A DNA stretch of 64,000 nucleotides, taken from the NCBI RefSeq assembly GCF_009467805.1, contig NZ_WIAY01000002.1:1-64000 (forward strand), written 5' to 3'. This document shows positions 31,430 through 41,168 of the stretch, in pieces. The notes below the pieces were generated by a model, which did no database searches, was not told where the DNA came from, and saw only the letters and a program-made list of their open reading frames with translations. Each line of letters begins with the position of its first letter. Within the stretch, counting starts at the first letter, position 1. This DNA comes from Stenotrophomonas nematodicola. Lineage in GTDB: Bacteria > Pseudomonadota > Gammaproteobacteria > Xanthomonadales > Xanthomonadaceae. The translations under genes and the position numbers were made by a program.

Positions 31430-32329
31430 TCAGATCTTCTCGCCGAAGGCCTTGGCCAGCGCCTTGTAGGCCTTTTTCTGCGCTTCTTCGGTCGGGGCCG
31501 GCGCGACGATCTCCAGTTCCACGATCTGGTCCCCGTCCGGCGTGCCGGGCAGGCCGCGGCCACGCAGGCGCAGCTTGCGCCCCGCATCCGAATCGGCCGG
31601 CACCTTCAGTTCCACCGCACCGCCCAGCGTCGGGACGCTGATGCTGGTGCCCAGTGCCGCCTGCCACGGCGTCACCTGCAGGGTGTAGAGCACGTTGCGT
31701 CCGTCCACCTCGAACTGCGGATGTTCGGCGTACTCCACTTCCAGCAGCAGGTTGCCACCGCCGTTGCCCTGCCCGGTCAGACGGATCACCTGGCCGGGAC
31801 GGATGCCCTTGGGGACGCGCACGTCCAGCTGGCGGCCGTTGACGTTGATGCGCAGCGAGTCGCCGGCATAAGCCGCTTCCAGCGGCACGGAGAGTTTGGC
31901 GCGGGTGTCGCGCAGCGGCTGCGGGCCAGCGCCGGCGCCGGCGAAACCGCTGGAGCGCCCGCCACCGCCACCGCCGCGCTGGCGCGCGAACAGGCTTTCG
32001 AAGAAGTCGCTGAAGCCGCCACCGCCGGCGCCACCGCCGAACACCTCCTCGAAATCAAAGCCCTGGCCACCGCCATAGTTCGGCGGTGCGTGGAACTCCT
32101 CGCCCGGGCGATAGCCCTGCGCCTTGAGCTGGTCGTAGGCGGCACGCTTCTGCGGGTCGCGCAGGGCCTCATAGGCCTCGTTGACGGCCTTGAACTTCTC
32201 TTCCGCGCCGGCCTCCTTGCTGACGTCGGGGTGGTACTTGCGCGCCAGCCGCCGGTAGGCGGTCTTGATCTCCGCGTCGCCCGCGGTCGGTTCCACACCG
32301 AGCGTGGCGTAATAATCCTTGAATTCCAT
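31430..32329 (-). CDS. cbpA: CbpA-type DnaJ-class co-chaperone
   Basis: A 299-residue protein: N-terminal J domain with the HPD motif (ARKYHPDVSKEAGAEEKFKA), a Gly/Phe-rich linker (GGGFSDFFESLFARQRGGGG) and the two C-terminal substrate-binding domains of the DnaJ class B type (PLEAAYAGDSLRINVNGRQL ... VPADSDAGRKLRLRGRGLPG). There is no zinc-finger domain, so it is CbpA and not DnaJ itself. It stimulates DnaK, often in stationary phase. The ATG at 32329 begins at the J domain. The region 32330-32553 holds the promoter box below and no gene. Confidence 0.92.
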   Translation of the reverse strand: MEFKDYYATLGVEPTAGDAEIKTAYRRLARKYHPDVSKEAGAEEKFKAVNEAYEALRDPQKRAAYDQLKAQGYRPGEEFHAPPNYGGGQGFDFEEVFGGGAGGGGFSDFFESLFARQRGGGGGGRSSGFAGAGAGPQPLRDTRAKLSVPLEAAYAGDSLRINVNGRQLDVRVPKGIRPGQVIRLTGQGNGGGNLLLEVEYAEHPQFEVDGRNVLYTLQVTPWQAALGTSISVPTLGGAVELKVPADSDAGRKLRLRGRGLPGTPDGDQIVELEIVAPAPTEEAQKKAYKALAKAFGEKI

Positions 32330-32382
32330 CCAGACACCTCGAATAAGTTCGGTCGCCCACGCAGGCGGGCACCGTCCGGCCA

Positions 32383-32388
32383 ATTCTA
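32383..32388 (-). promoter_or_regulatory. Possible -10 box of cbpA
   Basis: TAGAAT on the minus strand, about 55 bases before the cbpA start, giving a leader of about 47 bases. No -35 match is evident. Confidence 0.45.
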
Positions 32389-32553
32389 GCGGTTGGCGAC
32401 GCTTCCGCCCGTCACCCCCGGGCCCGCGGCTTGATCCTGCGCAATGCCAGCGCCATCGACGAGGGCCAGAATGGGGCTGGGCAGCGCGTTTTCAACGTTT
32501 TGACGCCGCCCTCCCATCGCCCGCCCTACCCTGCCGATGTACAAGGAGCCCGC

Positions 32554-33036
32554 ATGACCATCCACGTAGGCGATCGCATCCCCGAAGTGACCCTCAAGCG
32601 CATCCGCGAGGGCATGGAGACCATCGACACCCACGCCCTGTTCGACGGGCGCAAGGCGGTGCTGTTTGCCGTGCCGGGGGCCTTCACGCCCACCTGCTCG
32701 GCCCGCCACCTGCCCGGCTACATCGAGCACTTCGCCGATTTCCGCCACCTCGGCATCGATGTGTTCTGCATGGCCGTCAACGACCCGTTCGTGATGAAGG
32801 CCTGGGGCGAAAGCCAACAGGTCCCCGATGGCCTGCAGATGCTGTCGGACGGCAACGGCGAATTCACCCGCGCCCTGGGTCTGGAGATGGACGCCAGCAG
32901 TTCCTGCATGGGCCTGCGCTCGCGCCGCTTCGCGCTGTACGTCGAAGACGGCGTCGTGCGCCAGACCTTCATCGAAGAACCCGGCACATTCGAGGTGTCC
33001 TCCGCGCAGTACGTGCTGGAGCACCTTTCCCGCTGA
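32554..33036 (+). CDS. Peroxiredoxin of the PRX5/hybrid type
   Basis: A 160-residue redoxin. The active-site motif PGAFTPTCSARHLPGY gives the peroxidatic cysteine within the P-x-x-x-T-x-x-C pattern of Prx5. A second cysteine in SSSCMGLRSRRFALYV may be the resolving one, and VFCMAVNDPFVMKAWGE is conserved in the family. It reduces hydrogen peroxide or organic peroxides. Shine-Dalgarno AAGGAG lies 7 bases before the ATG. It is followed after 29 bases by the ferritin-like gene, so a peroxide/iron protection operon is likely. Confidence 0.92.
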   Translation: MTIHVGDRIPEVTLKRIREGMETIDTHALFDGRKAVLFAVPGAFTPTCSARHLPGYIEHFADFRHLGIDVFCMAVNDPFVMKAWGESQQVPDGLQMLSDGNGEFTRALGLEMDASSSCMGLRSRRFALYVEDGVVRQTFIEEPGTFEVSSAQYVLEHLSR

Positions 33037-33065
33037 ACCCACGCAACAGAGGAACCCGGCCAGCC

Positions 33066-33659
33066 ATGTCAAAGCCAGCCAAGAATGCCCGCCCCGCCCC
33101 TTCTTCCGCCGCCGGCACCCGACGTCCGGCCGGCATCAGCGACACCGCCACCCTGCGTGCGCGTGCGCGAAAGGACATCGAAGATGGCGCCATCACCGAC
33201 ACCTACAGCGCCGACCGCAAGGCGGTGATCAAGCTGCTCAACGACGCCCTGGCCACCGAATATGTGTGCGTGCTGCGCTACTACCGCCACTACTTCATGG
33301 CCAAGGGCATGCTCGCCGATGCGGTGAAGGCCGAGTTCCTTGAACATGCCCAGCAGGAGCAGGCGCATGCCGGCAAGCTGGCCGAGCGCATCGTGCAGCT
33401 GGGCGGGGAACCGGACCTCAATCCGGACACGCTGACCGCGCGCTCGCACGCCGAGTACAAGGAAGGCACCGATCTGCGCGACATGGTCCGTGAGAACCTG
33501 ATCGCCGAGCGCATCGCGATCGACAGCTATCGCGAGATGATCAACTTCGTCGGCGACAAGGACACCACGACCAAGCGCATCCTGGAAGAGATCCTGGCGC
33601 AGGAAGAGGAGCACGCTGACGAATTCGCCGACCTGCTGGAAGGCTGGATCGGCGAGTAG
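33066..33659 (+). CDS. Ferritin-like diiron protein (bacterioferritin-type)
   Basis: A 197-residue protein with a disordered lysine/proline N-terminus of about 40 residues and then a four-helix bundle. Two E-x-x-H motifs lie in HAQQEQAHAGKL and EILAQEEEHADEF, with further ligands in ATEYVCVLRYYRHYF and LIAERIAIDSYREMI, the pattern of a diiron ferroxidase site. It probably stores or detoxifies iron together with the neighbouring peroxiredoxin. Its stop overlaps a GTAG-headed imperfect palindrome (33656-33684) before the convergent pbpC. Confidence 0.85.
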   Translation: MSKPAKNARPAPSSAAGTRRPAGISDTATLRARARKDIEDGAITDTYSADRKAVIKLLNDALATEYVCVLRYYRHYFMAKGMLADAVKAEFLEHAQQEQAHAGKLAERIVQLGGEPDLNPDTLTARSHAEYKEGTDLRDMVRENLIAERIAIDSYREMINFVGDKDTTTKRILEEILAQEEEHADEFADLLEGWIGE

Positions 33660-33702
33660 CACTGGCGGCCGGCCGGCGGCCGACCACCCACCTGCGCTGC
33701 GC

Positions 33703-36075
33703 TCAGCGCAGGATGCGGAAGCGCACCTGGGTCCAGGCGCCATCCGTGGCGAGTGCGGTCAGGGTGTGGTCGCCGACGTCGTCAAAATCCCGCTGGAACA
33801 GGCGCGCGCCTTCGGTGCGCGCGATCCAGCGGTCATCCAGCAGCCAGTCGATGCTGCCATCTGTCCCGAGCGCACGCAGCTGCAGGCGCACACCGTGCTC
33901 GGCGTTGGGTGCCCGTGCCAGCGTCGCACGGTCGTTGAGCCCTTCGATGTGCAGGCTGCCGCCGCTCTGCCGGCCGTCGTCGCGGCAGTCCGGGGACAGC
34001 GCGGGCAACTGCGCGGCGCGGCGCTGCGCCAACGGCAGCCACGGCGATACCAGCGCCGGCCAGCGGGCGATCTCGCGCGCTTCGGCCACATGCGGTGCGC
34101 TGCAGTCAGGCGACAGCCGCAGGCCGGTGCGCGCGTCCACCTCGAAGCGCTGCCGCCCGGGTTGCCAGAGCCGCGCATCACGCTCGGCAAACGTCGGCGG
34201 CACCACCCCGTCCAGCACGAACGCCTGCAGGCGACGCTGGCACAGGTCAGGCGGCGTACCGTCCGCCAGCTCACCGGTCGGCCAGCAGATGTCGTTGCGG
34301 GTCACGCTGGCCGGCATCGGCGCCGCGCTGGCATCGCCGCTCTGGCGCGGCAGGCTGTCGATCACTTCGAACATAAGCGGCAACGCGGTGACCGCGCCGT
34401 ACTGGCCGGGCAGCGGGGTGCCGTCAGGCCGCCCGACCCACACGCCCACCGTGTAGTGCCGCGTGCTGCCAATCGCCCACGCGTCGCGGTAGCCGTAGCT
34501 GGTGCCGGTCTTCCAGGCCACGCGCGGCCGGCCGGTGACATCGAAGGTGCCGGTGCCGTAGCCGGGGCGCGGATTGGATTCAAGCACCTCGCGGGTGATC
34601 CACGCCGCGCCCGGCGACATCAGCCGCCGCTCGATCACCGCATCGTCGGCGGTGTAGCGCACCCGCCCGGCGATGCCATTGCGGTTGAATGCGGCGAACG
34701 CGCCCACCAGGTCTTCCAGCCGTGCGCCGGTGCCGCCCAGGATCAGCGACAGGTTCGGGCTGCTGCCGCGTGGAAAGCGCAGGGTGATGCCGGCATGCGA
34801 CAGCCGCGCGGCAAAGCGCGCCGGCCCCACCCGGTCCAGCAGGTCCACGGCGGGCACGTTCAGTGACAGCCGCAGTGCGGTAGCCGAACTGACCGGGCCG
34901 TTGAAGGCGGCATCGAAGTTGCCCGGACGGTAGCCGCCGAAGCCCTGCGGCGCATCGACCATCAGGCTCTCGGAGTGGATCAGCCCATCGTCCAGCGCCA
35001 TTCCGTACAGGAACGGTTTGAGCGTGGAGCCGGGCGAACGCCAGGCCGCCACCATGTCCACGTGGCCGAGCCGTTGTTTGTCGCCGAATGCCACCGAACC
35101 GACGTAGGCGCGCGCTTCGAGGGTGCGGTTGTCGACCACCAGCAATGCCGCCGAGGTGCGCTCGGGCAGCTGCGAGAAATAGGAGGACACGCGTTCTTCG
35201 AGCGTGCGCTGCAGGCCGATGTCCAGCGTGCTCTGGATCCGCGCCGCGCGCGGCTGCGCCGACCGCAGCCGCTGCGCGAGCAAGGCGGCGTGCAGCGGCG
35301 GCTGCAGCGCGCGGGTCACCACCGGCTCGATCCGCGCATCGTCCACCTCCTCACGCGACCACACGCCGAGGTCGGCCATGCGCGTGAGGACCTTGTCGCG
35401 TGCAGCCTGCGCCGCCTCGGGATGGCGGTCCGGCCGCAGCCGGCTGGGCGACTGCGGCAGCACCGCGAGCAGCGCCGCCTCGGCATGCGACAGCGCCGAG
35501 GCCGGCTTGCCCAGGTAGGCCCAGCTCGCCGCTTCGACGCCTTCGATGGTGCCGCCGTAAGGCGCGCGCTCCAGGTACAGCGCCAGGATCTGCGCCTTGC
35601 TCAGGTGCACCTCCAGCTGCACCGCGCGCAGCAGCTGCTTGGCCTTGCCCCACGGGGTACGGGTATGCGGGTCGAGGATGCGCGCCACCTGCATGGTGAG
35701 AGTGGAACCGCCGGAGACGATCCGGCGCTCGACCACCCATTGCCTGCCGGCGCGCAGCATCGCCCACGGGTTGACGCCGGGATGGCGCCAGAACCAGCGG
35801 TCCTCGTAACCGAGCAGCGCCTGCAGGTACAGCGGCGACACACTGTCGGCGGAGGCCGGATAGCGCCACACGCCTTCGGCGTCGGCGAAGGCACGCAGCG
35901 GCGTCCCGTCACGCGCGACCACCAGTGTGCTGGTATCGCGCTGGCGTGGCAGCGGCGGCGGGAACGCCAGGTCCAGCGCCAGCAGCAGTGCCAGCGCGCC
36001 CGCCGTGCCCCAGCGCAGCCACGGCCACAGCGGCCGCAACTGGCGGCGCAGACGGGAAAGGAAGGAAAAGGTCAT
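33703..36075 (-). CDS. pbpC: Penicillin-binding protein 1C
   Basis: A 790-residue bifunctional enzyme. After one membrane anchor (about 20-38) comes the GT51 transglycosylase (YEDRWFWRHPGVN, SGGSTLTMQVARIL, ALYLERAPYGG), then the transpeptidase with SPGSTLKPF (active Ser at about residue 348), SLN and KTGTS. A BiPBP C-terminal domain follows from about 690. PBP1C is paired with bacterial alpha-2-macroglobulin in many genomes, and the macroglobulin gene ends 56 bases before this start, so they form an operon. It is thought to repair peptidoglycan after attack. Confidence 0.96.
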   Translation of the reverse strand: MTFSFLSRLRRQLRPLWPWLRWGTAGALALLLALDLAFPPPLPRQRDTSTLVVARDGTPLRAFADAEGVWRYPASADSVSPLYLQALLGYEDRWFWRHPGVNPWAMLRAGRQWVVERRIVSGGSTLTMQVARILDPHTRTPWGKAKQLLRAVQLEVHLSKAQILALYLERAPYGGTIEGVEAASWAYLGKPASALSHAEAALLAVLPQSPSRLRPDRHPEAAQAARDKVLTRMADLGVWSREEVDDARIEPVVTRALQPPLHAALLAQRLRSAQPRAARIQSTLDIGLQRTLEERVSSYFSQLPERTSAALLVVDNRTLEARAYVGSVAFGDKQRLGHVDMVAAWRSPGSTLKPFLYGMALDDGLIHSESLMVDAPQGFGGYRPGNFDAAFNGPVSSATALRLSLNVPAVDLLDRVGPARFAARLSHAGITLRFPRGSSPNLSLILGGTGARLEDLVGAFAAFNRNGIAGRVRYTADDAVIERRLMSPGAAWITREVLESNPRPGYGTGTFDVTGRPRVAWKTGTSYGYRDAWAIGSTRHYTVGVWVGRPDGTPLPGQYGAVTALPLMFEVIDSLPRQSGDASAAPMPASVTRNDICWPTGELADGTPPDLCQRRLQAFVLDGVVPPTFAERDARLWQPGRQRFEVDARTGLRLSPDCSAPHVAEAREIARWPALVSPWLPLAQRRAAQLPALSPDCRDDGRQSGGSLHIEGLNDRATLARAPNAEHGVRLQLRALGTDGSIDWLLDDRWIARTEGARLFQRDFDDVGDHTLTALATDGAWTQVRFRILR

Positions 36076-36130
36076 GGCATCAACGACACGGACCGCCGGG
36101 CCGCCGCGCGGGCGGCGACCCGGCCAGTGG

Positions 36131-39100
36131 CTATGGCTGCACCACGGTCAGCGTGGTCGGGTTGCTGCGGCCCACGCCGCGCAGGTCGGGACGGTACATG
36201 TCCTCCACCAGCGGCGGCGGCACGCGGTAGGTGCCCGGGGTGACCGCACGCACCAGGTAGAACACCTTGGCCGTGCTGCCGCGCGAGAGTTTGAGCGCGG
36301 CCACATAGCGGTCATCGCGGAACTCCTCATGCTTGACGTTGGCCGCATCGCCGCGGTCGTTCACGCTCAGCCCGTCGACCACCACGTCGGCCCACTGCTT
36401 GGCATCGCCCAGGTTGAAGTTCTCGATCTCCAGGCCGGCCGGCAGCAGGTCGGTGAGCAGCGCGTCGGGCATGTCCACGTTCGGGGTCACGCTGACCCGC
36501 ACGATCAGCGCCTCGCCCTCCTTCAGCGCACGCGGCGTCCACGGCTTGCCGTCGGTGGTGTACCAGCTGCGCTCCACGCCAAGCGTACGGCTGTCCGGCT
36601 CGGGCGGGTTGCGCGGGATGCCGGCCACTTCCAGGCTGGCGAACATCGGCGGCTCGCCCTGCGGGGTGAAGCGCACGCCCTTGGCCAGTGCGGCGTAGTC
36701 GACGCTGCGGCCGAACATGCGGCGCGCGGAGATGGCCTCGCTCTCACCGCCGATCGCCAGCTCACCGGACACCAGCTTCTTCTGGTTGGCCGCCAGCGCC
36801 TTGCCCATGCGCGCCAGCGCCACCTGTTCCTGCGTGCTCAGCCACATATAGCCGCTGTTGCGGCGTGCATCGAGCGCGCGGCCCAGGTCGATGGCCCGCG
36901 CGTCGTACGCCGGCTTGGACAGCTTGCGCTCGTGCAGCAGCGCGATCATCAGGGCGTCGTCGCGGACGGCACTGCCGTAGTCGCCGAAGTAGGCCGGACG
37001 GTCACCCGCGCTCTTGGCGAAGCCGGCCGCGATCGCGGCATCGCCGCGCTTGTGGTCACCCTGCAGCGACAGCGCGATGCCGAGGTGAACCAGCGACAGC
37101 CCGGTCAGCGACTTGCTGCGCTCGTTGTCATACAGCGCGCGCAGCGTGCCCAGCGGAGCGCGGTTGACGCGGGCCAGCACATAGCCCGAGTACGCCTGGT
37201 TGGCAAACTTCAGGTTCTCGCGGCGGTCCTCGCCGTAGAACTGGTTGCCGCCGGACAGCAGGTCCTCGCTGAGGCGGTTGAGCGCCTTCTGCAGCACCGT
37301 GTCCGGTACCGCAAAGCCCGCGTCTTTGGCATCCAGCAGGAACTCGGCGATGTACGGAGTGAGCCACGGATTGACGTACCCGTCGTCGCCCCACATCGAG
37401 AAGTTGCCGTTGGCCACCTGCATCGAGGCCAGCCGGCCGAACGCCCCTTCCATGCGCTCGCGGCGGGTCTTGGCATCCAGGCCATCGGCGCCGAGCATGG
37501 CCGAGGTGGCCTCATCCAGCATCAGTGCCGCATAGCCCTTGCTGGTGGTCTGCTCGGCACAGCCGTAGGGGTAGTTGAGTGCGCCGTTGAGCGCACTGGC
37601 GAACGGAATCGGCGGCAAGGCGCTGACCAGCATGCGCGCGGTCACCGAGTCGTTCATCAGGCCATCGGCCAGGCTGGCGTCCATGCTCACCGCCGCCAGC
37701 GGATCGAGCGTGCGGGTCTGCGCGCGCAGTACCTGCGGCCATGCGGCACGCACCGGCAGGTCGTAGCGACGATCCACCTTGAAACCGTTGCCGTCCACGC
37801 GCACCCGCACCTTGGCCACCGTATAGCCCTCGCGCGCGGTGAGCGGGAAGCTCAAGGTGCGCTTGGCATCGACGGCCAGGGTCAGCGCGCGGGTAGGCTC
37901 GCCCAGCGTCAGCGGCCCGATTCCATCGACCTGCACCTTGAACTCGCCCGGCTTGCCGGTGAAGTTCTGCACATCCAGGGTCACTGTACTGGTATCGCCG
38001 GGTGCGAGCACGCGCGGCATGCTGGCCTCGGCCAGGATCGGCGCGCGCACCACCGTTTCCATGTCGCGCTTGCCGTACTGGTCGTCCGAATACACCAGCG
38101 CGGAGATGCGCAGGGTGCCGTTGAAGTCCGGCACCTTCAGCGCAACCCGGGCAATACCCTTGGCATCGAGCTTCACCGGGCCGGAGAACAGGTCCACGGT
38201 CTGCACGCGCGCGGTGGGCCGCTTGGCCTGTGGCATCGCCGCCAGCGCCATGTCGCCGCCGAATTTCAGCTTGCCGCTGGCGCCGTCGAAGCTTTCGATC
38301 ACACGGCTGTAGATGTCGTAAGCATCCACGCCCAGGCGGCGCTGCGCGAAGAAGTGCGCGGCGGCGTCGGGTACCGGGAAGCGGGTGATGTTGAGGATGC
38401 CCACATCCACCGCCGAAACGGTGACATGCGCGACCTTGCCGGCCAGCTGCGGAGCGCTCACGGTCACCGGCAGGGTCTGCTCGGGACGCATCTGCTTGGG
38501 CGCGGACAGGCCCACGGCGATCTGTCGGGCCTTGCGGTCCATCGGCACATGCACCACCCCCACCGCGCGGGCCGGGGTGATCTTGCTCGGCGCACTGCCG
38601 CCGCGGAACACCAGGGCGGTGATGTAGATGTCGTGGCGTTCCCATTCCGCCGTCACCGGGATGTCGAAGGTGCTGCCCGGCTTGGCATCGATGTCCTGCA
38701 CGTAGAGCATCTTGTCGCTTTCCACCATCAGCACACCCTTGCCGGCGTGCGGCGGGGTGACGGTGACGCGCACGGTGTCACCGGCCTTGTAGGCGGTCTT
38801 GTCCAGGGCCAGTTTGACTTTGTCGGGACGTGCATCCAGACCACGGTTGTCGTCATTCCAGCTCCAGCCGGCACGGAACGGGTAGCGGCTGGTCAGGCCG
38901 GTGGCCGGATCGAACACGTCCAGCCGGTACTCGCCCCACTCCACCGGGAAATCGACCGTGGTGGCGGCCGTGCCGGCATCGAGGGTGCGGGTTTCCTTGT
39001 TCTCGAAGCGGCGGGTGAAGTCGTAGTCCCAGCGGTTGTCGTTGAAGCTCCAGTGGTAGTCGCGCAGCTCGCGCACCAGCGTGGCTTTCAGGCCCTTGGC

Positions 39101-41065
39101 CGGCTGTGCCTTGCCGGCCGCATCCACGCGCATCAGTTCGAAGCGCGCGTTGCTGTTGGCGTCGGCGCCGTCCTCGGGCTTGAACAACGGGCGCACGCCG
39201 ACCAGTACCGGGGCCGGCCACATCACCCGCTTGAGGGTGCGGGTGACGGTGCGGCCACCGGTCTCGTACACGCTGCCGGACACCACCACGGCCACCGGGG
39301 CGGTCGCCTTGACCTCGGCCGGCAGCACCACGTCCTGGCGCAGTTTGCCGTCGGCCGGGAACTCGGTGTCGATCACATCGCGCGCTTCGCGCGGCAGTTC
39401 CATCGTCGGGTCGCCGAAGAAGTAGCCGGGCAGCGATTCCACCGGCGACTGTTCGGCGGCCACCGCCAGCCGCGCGGTGAAGCGGTTGCCGTCGGCCGGC
39501 GCGCCATACAGGTAGGCGGCGTCGGCCATCAGCTTGAGCGGTTCGCCCGGCTTGAGGGTCTTCTGCGCGCTGTCCAGGTCCAGCTTCATGCGCTCGGGCA
39601 GGAACTCCTCGATGCGCAGCGTCATGCCCTGGATGGCTTCCTTGCTGGCGGGGTTGGTGCGGAACTCCACCTGCCAGCGCCCGGTCGGCGCTTCGGCCGG
39701 AATGGTCTGTTCAAAGCTGATGTAGCCCTGCTCGCCCGGCTGCAGCCGGGTTTCGCGGAAGGTCTTGCCGTCCGGCTGCTTCAGCCGCAGGAACACCGGC
39801 TGGGCGGCCTTGCCCGGGCCGCCGACCGGCTTGCCGTCGTTGTCGCGCAGCAGCGCGGAAATGCGCACCGTCTCGCCGGGGCGGTAGAGGTCGCGGCCGG
39901 ACCAGGCGAACACGTCGAACCAGGCGTTGTCGCGCCCGGCGACGGCGAACTCGCTCAGGTCCAGCGCCGGCTGGTTGAACGGCAGCATGGTGGTGTCGCC
40001 GCCGCTGCTGGCGATCAGCACGTGGCTGGCATCCAGCGTGTACTTCAGCAGCGCGTTGCCATTGCCGTCGGTCGCGCCCTTGAGCACCACCTCACCCTTG
40101 CCATCGAGCACGCGCAGTTCGATCTTCTTGAGCGACGCGCCGCTCTGCAGGGAGGCGGTATGGACGAACAGCGTGTCCTTGTAGGCACGCGTGTGCAGGC
40201 CGATGTCACTGACCGTGAAGAACGCGGTATCGAACTCGCTGTCGAACGAGCCGCTGCGCTTCATCACCGCAAAGTACAGACCCGGGGCCTGCAGTTCCTT
40301 GATGTCCTGGGTGGGCAGGTAGGTGAGCACCCGCTCGTTCTGCTTGCCGCCCAGCACGAAACGGTTCACGTACACCGGCTCGGCCAGCTTGGACATCGGG
40401 GTCTTGTCGCCGTATTCGCTGTCCAGTTCCCAGCTGCCTCGGCGGCCGCCGCGCTGGTACTGGCTGAAGAAGTTCGGCAGCTCTTTCTCGCGCACGCGCA
40501 GGAACTCGACGTCCACTTCCGGCACGTTCACCGACACCACCGGCAGGCCACGGCTGTCGCGCGCGGGCAGCACGCTGCCCTGCGAGGCGAAGCCGGCAGC
40601 CGGCGACAGTTCGCCGCTGAACACCTTCTGTCGCAGCTCCTTGCCGATCCGGCTGCCGTCGGCGGCGAGCAGGTCCGGCGAGACGATCACGGTGTACTCC
40701 TTGGCCGCCTCCACGAAGGGGTAGCGCAGGGTCTTGCCGTCATCGGACAGGGTCCAGCTGCTCTCGTCGGTGCCGACTTTCTCGGCAAAGCGGACCAGCG
40801 TGTCGAAGTCCTGGGTGCCGACCAGCGGGCGCGAGAACTCCAGCGCCAGCGACAGGCCGTCGCTCTTCTGGTCCGGGAAGGCGCGCACCAGGGTAAACCC
40901 GGCAACGGTCTCGGCCTTGGCCGCGATCGGCGCCCCGGAAGGGGCCGGCAGCTGGCCGCTGTCGTTGCGCTTGCAGCCCCCGACGCCCAGTACCAGGCCG
41001 GCGGCAAGCGCCAGACCCGCGATTCCCTTCCAGCCCCATTGCCCGACCCGACTGCGGCTAGCCAT
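36131..41065 (-). CDS. Bacterial alpha-2-macroglobulin lipoprotein (YfhM type)
   Basis: A 1644-residue lipoprotein with lipobox LGVGGC (Cys31). Macroglobulin-like repeats fill the N-terminal half; the bait region lies around the middle. The thioester motif CAEQ (YPYGCAEQTTSKGYAAL) is at about residue 1168, so it is of the thioester-bearing type, and a thioester/complement-like helical domain follows. The C-terminus is the receptor-domain-like part (ILTVVQP region). It traps proteases that enter the periplasm. Shine-Dalgarno AAGGAG precedes the ATG and lies in a perfect palindrome. With pbpC it forms a protease-defence and wall-repair pair. Confidence 0.96.
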   Translation of the reverse strand: MASRSRVGQWGWKGIAGLALAAGLVLGVGGCKRNDSGQLPAPSGAPIAAKAETVAGFTLVRAFPDQKSDGLSLALEFSRPLVGTQDFDTLVRFAEKVGTDESSWTLSDDGKTLRYPFVEAAKEYTVIVSPDLLAADGSRIGKELRQKVFSGELSPAAGFASQGSVLPARDSRGLPVVSVNVPEVDVEFLRVREKELPNFFSQYQRGGRRGSWELDSEYGDKTPMSKLAEPVYVNRFVLGGKQNERVLTYLPTQDIKELQAPGLYFAVMKRSGSFDSEFDTAFFTVSDIGLHTRAYKDTLFVHTASLQSGASLKKIELRVLDGKGEVVLKGATDGNGNALLKYTLDASHVLIASSGGDTTMLPFNQPALDLSEFAVAGRDNAWFDVFAWSGRDLYRPGETVRISALLRDNDGKPVGGPGKAAQPVFLRLKQPDGKTFRETRLQPGEQGYISFEQTIPAEAPTGRWQVEFRTNPASKEAIQGMTLRIEEFLPERMKLDLDSAQKTLKPGEPLKLMADAAYLYGAPADGNRFTARLAVAAEQSPVESLPGYFFGDPTMELPREARDVIDTEFPADGKLRQDVVLPAEVKATAPVAVVVSGSVYETGGRTVTRTLKRVMWPAPVLVGVRPLFKPEDGADANSNARFELMRVDAAGKAQPAKGLKATLVRELRDYHWSFNDNRWDYDFTRRFENKETRTLDAGTAATTVDFPVEWGEYRLDVFDPATGLTSRYPFRAGWSWNDDNRGLDARPDKVKLALDKTAYKAGDTVRVTVTPPHAGKGVLMVESDKMLYVQDIDAKPGSTFDIPVTAEWERHDIYITALVFRGGSAPSKITPARAVGVVHVPMDRKARQIAVGLSAPKQMRPEQTLPVTVSAPQLAGKVAHVTVSAVDVGILNITRFPVPDAAAHFFAQRRLGVDAYDIYSRVIESFDGASGKLKFGGDMALAAMPQAKRPTARVQTVDLFSGPVKLDAKGIARVALKVPDFNGTLRISALVYSDDQYGKRDMETVVRAPILAEASMPRVLAPGDTSTVTLDVQNFTGKPGEFKVQVDGIGPLTLGEPTRALTLAVDAKRTLSFPLTAREGYTVAKVRVRVDGNGFKVDRRYDLPVRAAWPQVLRAQTRTLDPLAAVSMDASLADGLMNDSVTARMLVSALPPIPFASALNGALNYPYGCAEQTTSKGYAALMLDEATSAMLGADGLDAKTRRERMEGAFGRLASMQVANGNFSMWGDDGYVNPWLTPYIAEFLLDAKDAGFAVPDTVLQKALNRLSEDLLSGGNQFYGEDRRENLKFANQAYSGYVLARVNRAPLGTLRALYDNERSKSLTGLSLVHLGIALSLQGDHKRGDAAIAAGFAKSAGDRPAYFGDYGSAVRDDALMIALLHERKLSKPAYDARAIDLGRALDARRNSGYMWLSTQEQVALARMGKALAANQKKLVSGELAIGGESEAISARRMFGRSVDYAALAKGVRFTPQGEPPMFASLEVAGIPRNPPEPDSRTLGVERSWYTTDGKPWTPRALKEGEALIVRVSVTPNVDMPDALLTDLLPAGLEIENFNLGDAKQWADVVVDGLSVNDRGDAANVKHEEFRDDRYVAALKLSRGSTAKVFYLVRAVTPGTYRVPPPLVEDMYRPDLRGVGRSNPTTLTVVQP

Positions 41066-41072
41066 GACGTCA

Positions 41073-41097
41073 CTCCTTGATCAAGGAGGCCATTATA
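41073..41097 (-). promoter_or_regulatory. Promoter and perfect palindrome in front of the macroglobulin gene
   Basis: On the minus strand a perfect TATAAT (41092-41097) is followed by the 16-base perfect palindrome CTCCTTGATCAAGGAG (41073-41088), which includes the Shine-Dalgarno AAGGAG. Transcription should start near 41085, inside the palindrome. It could be an operator or an mRNA hairpin that hides the ribosome site. Confidence 0.65.
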
Positions 41098-41145
41098 GGC
41101 ACCGAGCCTTGCGGTCAGGTTGCCGGCGCCGTGGTCCGCCCCCCC

Positions 41146-41168
41146 TGCCGGGCAGGGCCGGGCACTAC
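41146..41168 (-). repeat. GTAG-headed palindrome at the end of prpD
   Basis: On the minus strand GTAGTGCCCGGC / GCCCGGCA forms a stem with one mismatch. The GTAG head overlaps the prpD stop codon TAG. This is the form of the SMAG repeats of Stenotrophomonas. Confidence 0.6.

Noticed and set aside
33066..33659. Dps protein
   Set aside because: The two E-x-x-H motifs and spacing fit a bacterioferritin/rubrerythrin-type bundle, not the inter-subunit site of Dps.
35927..41080. Very long open frame on the plus strand of 1717 codons opposite the macroglobulin gene
   Set aside because: It is rich in Arg, His, Gln and Ala, as expected for the complement of a high-GC coding gene, has no domain, and lies entirely over confidently assigned pbpC/macroglobulin genes.
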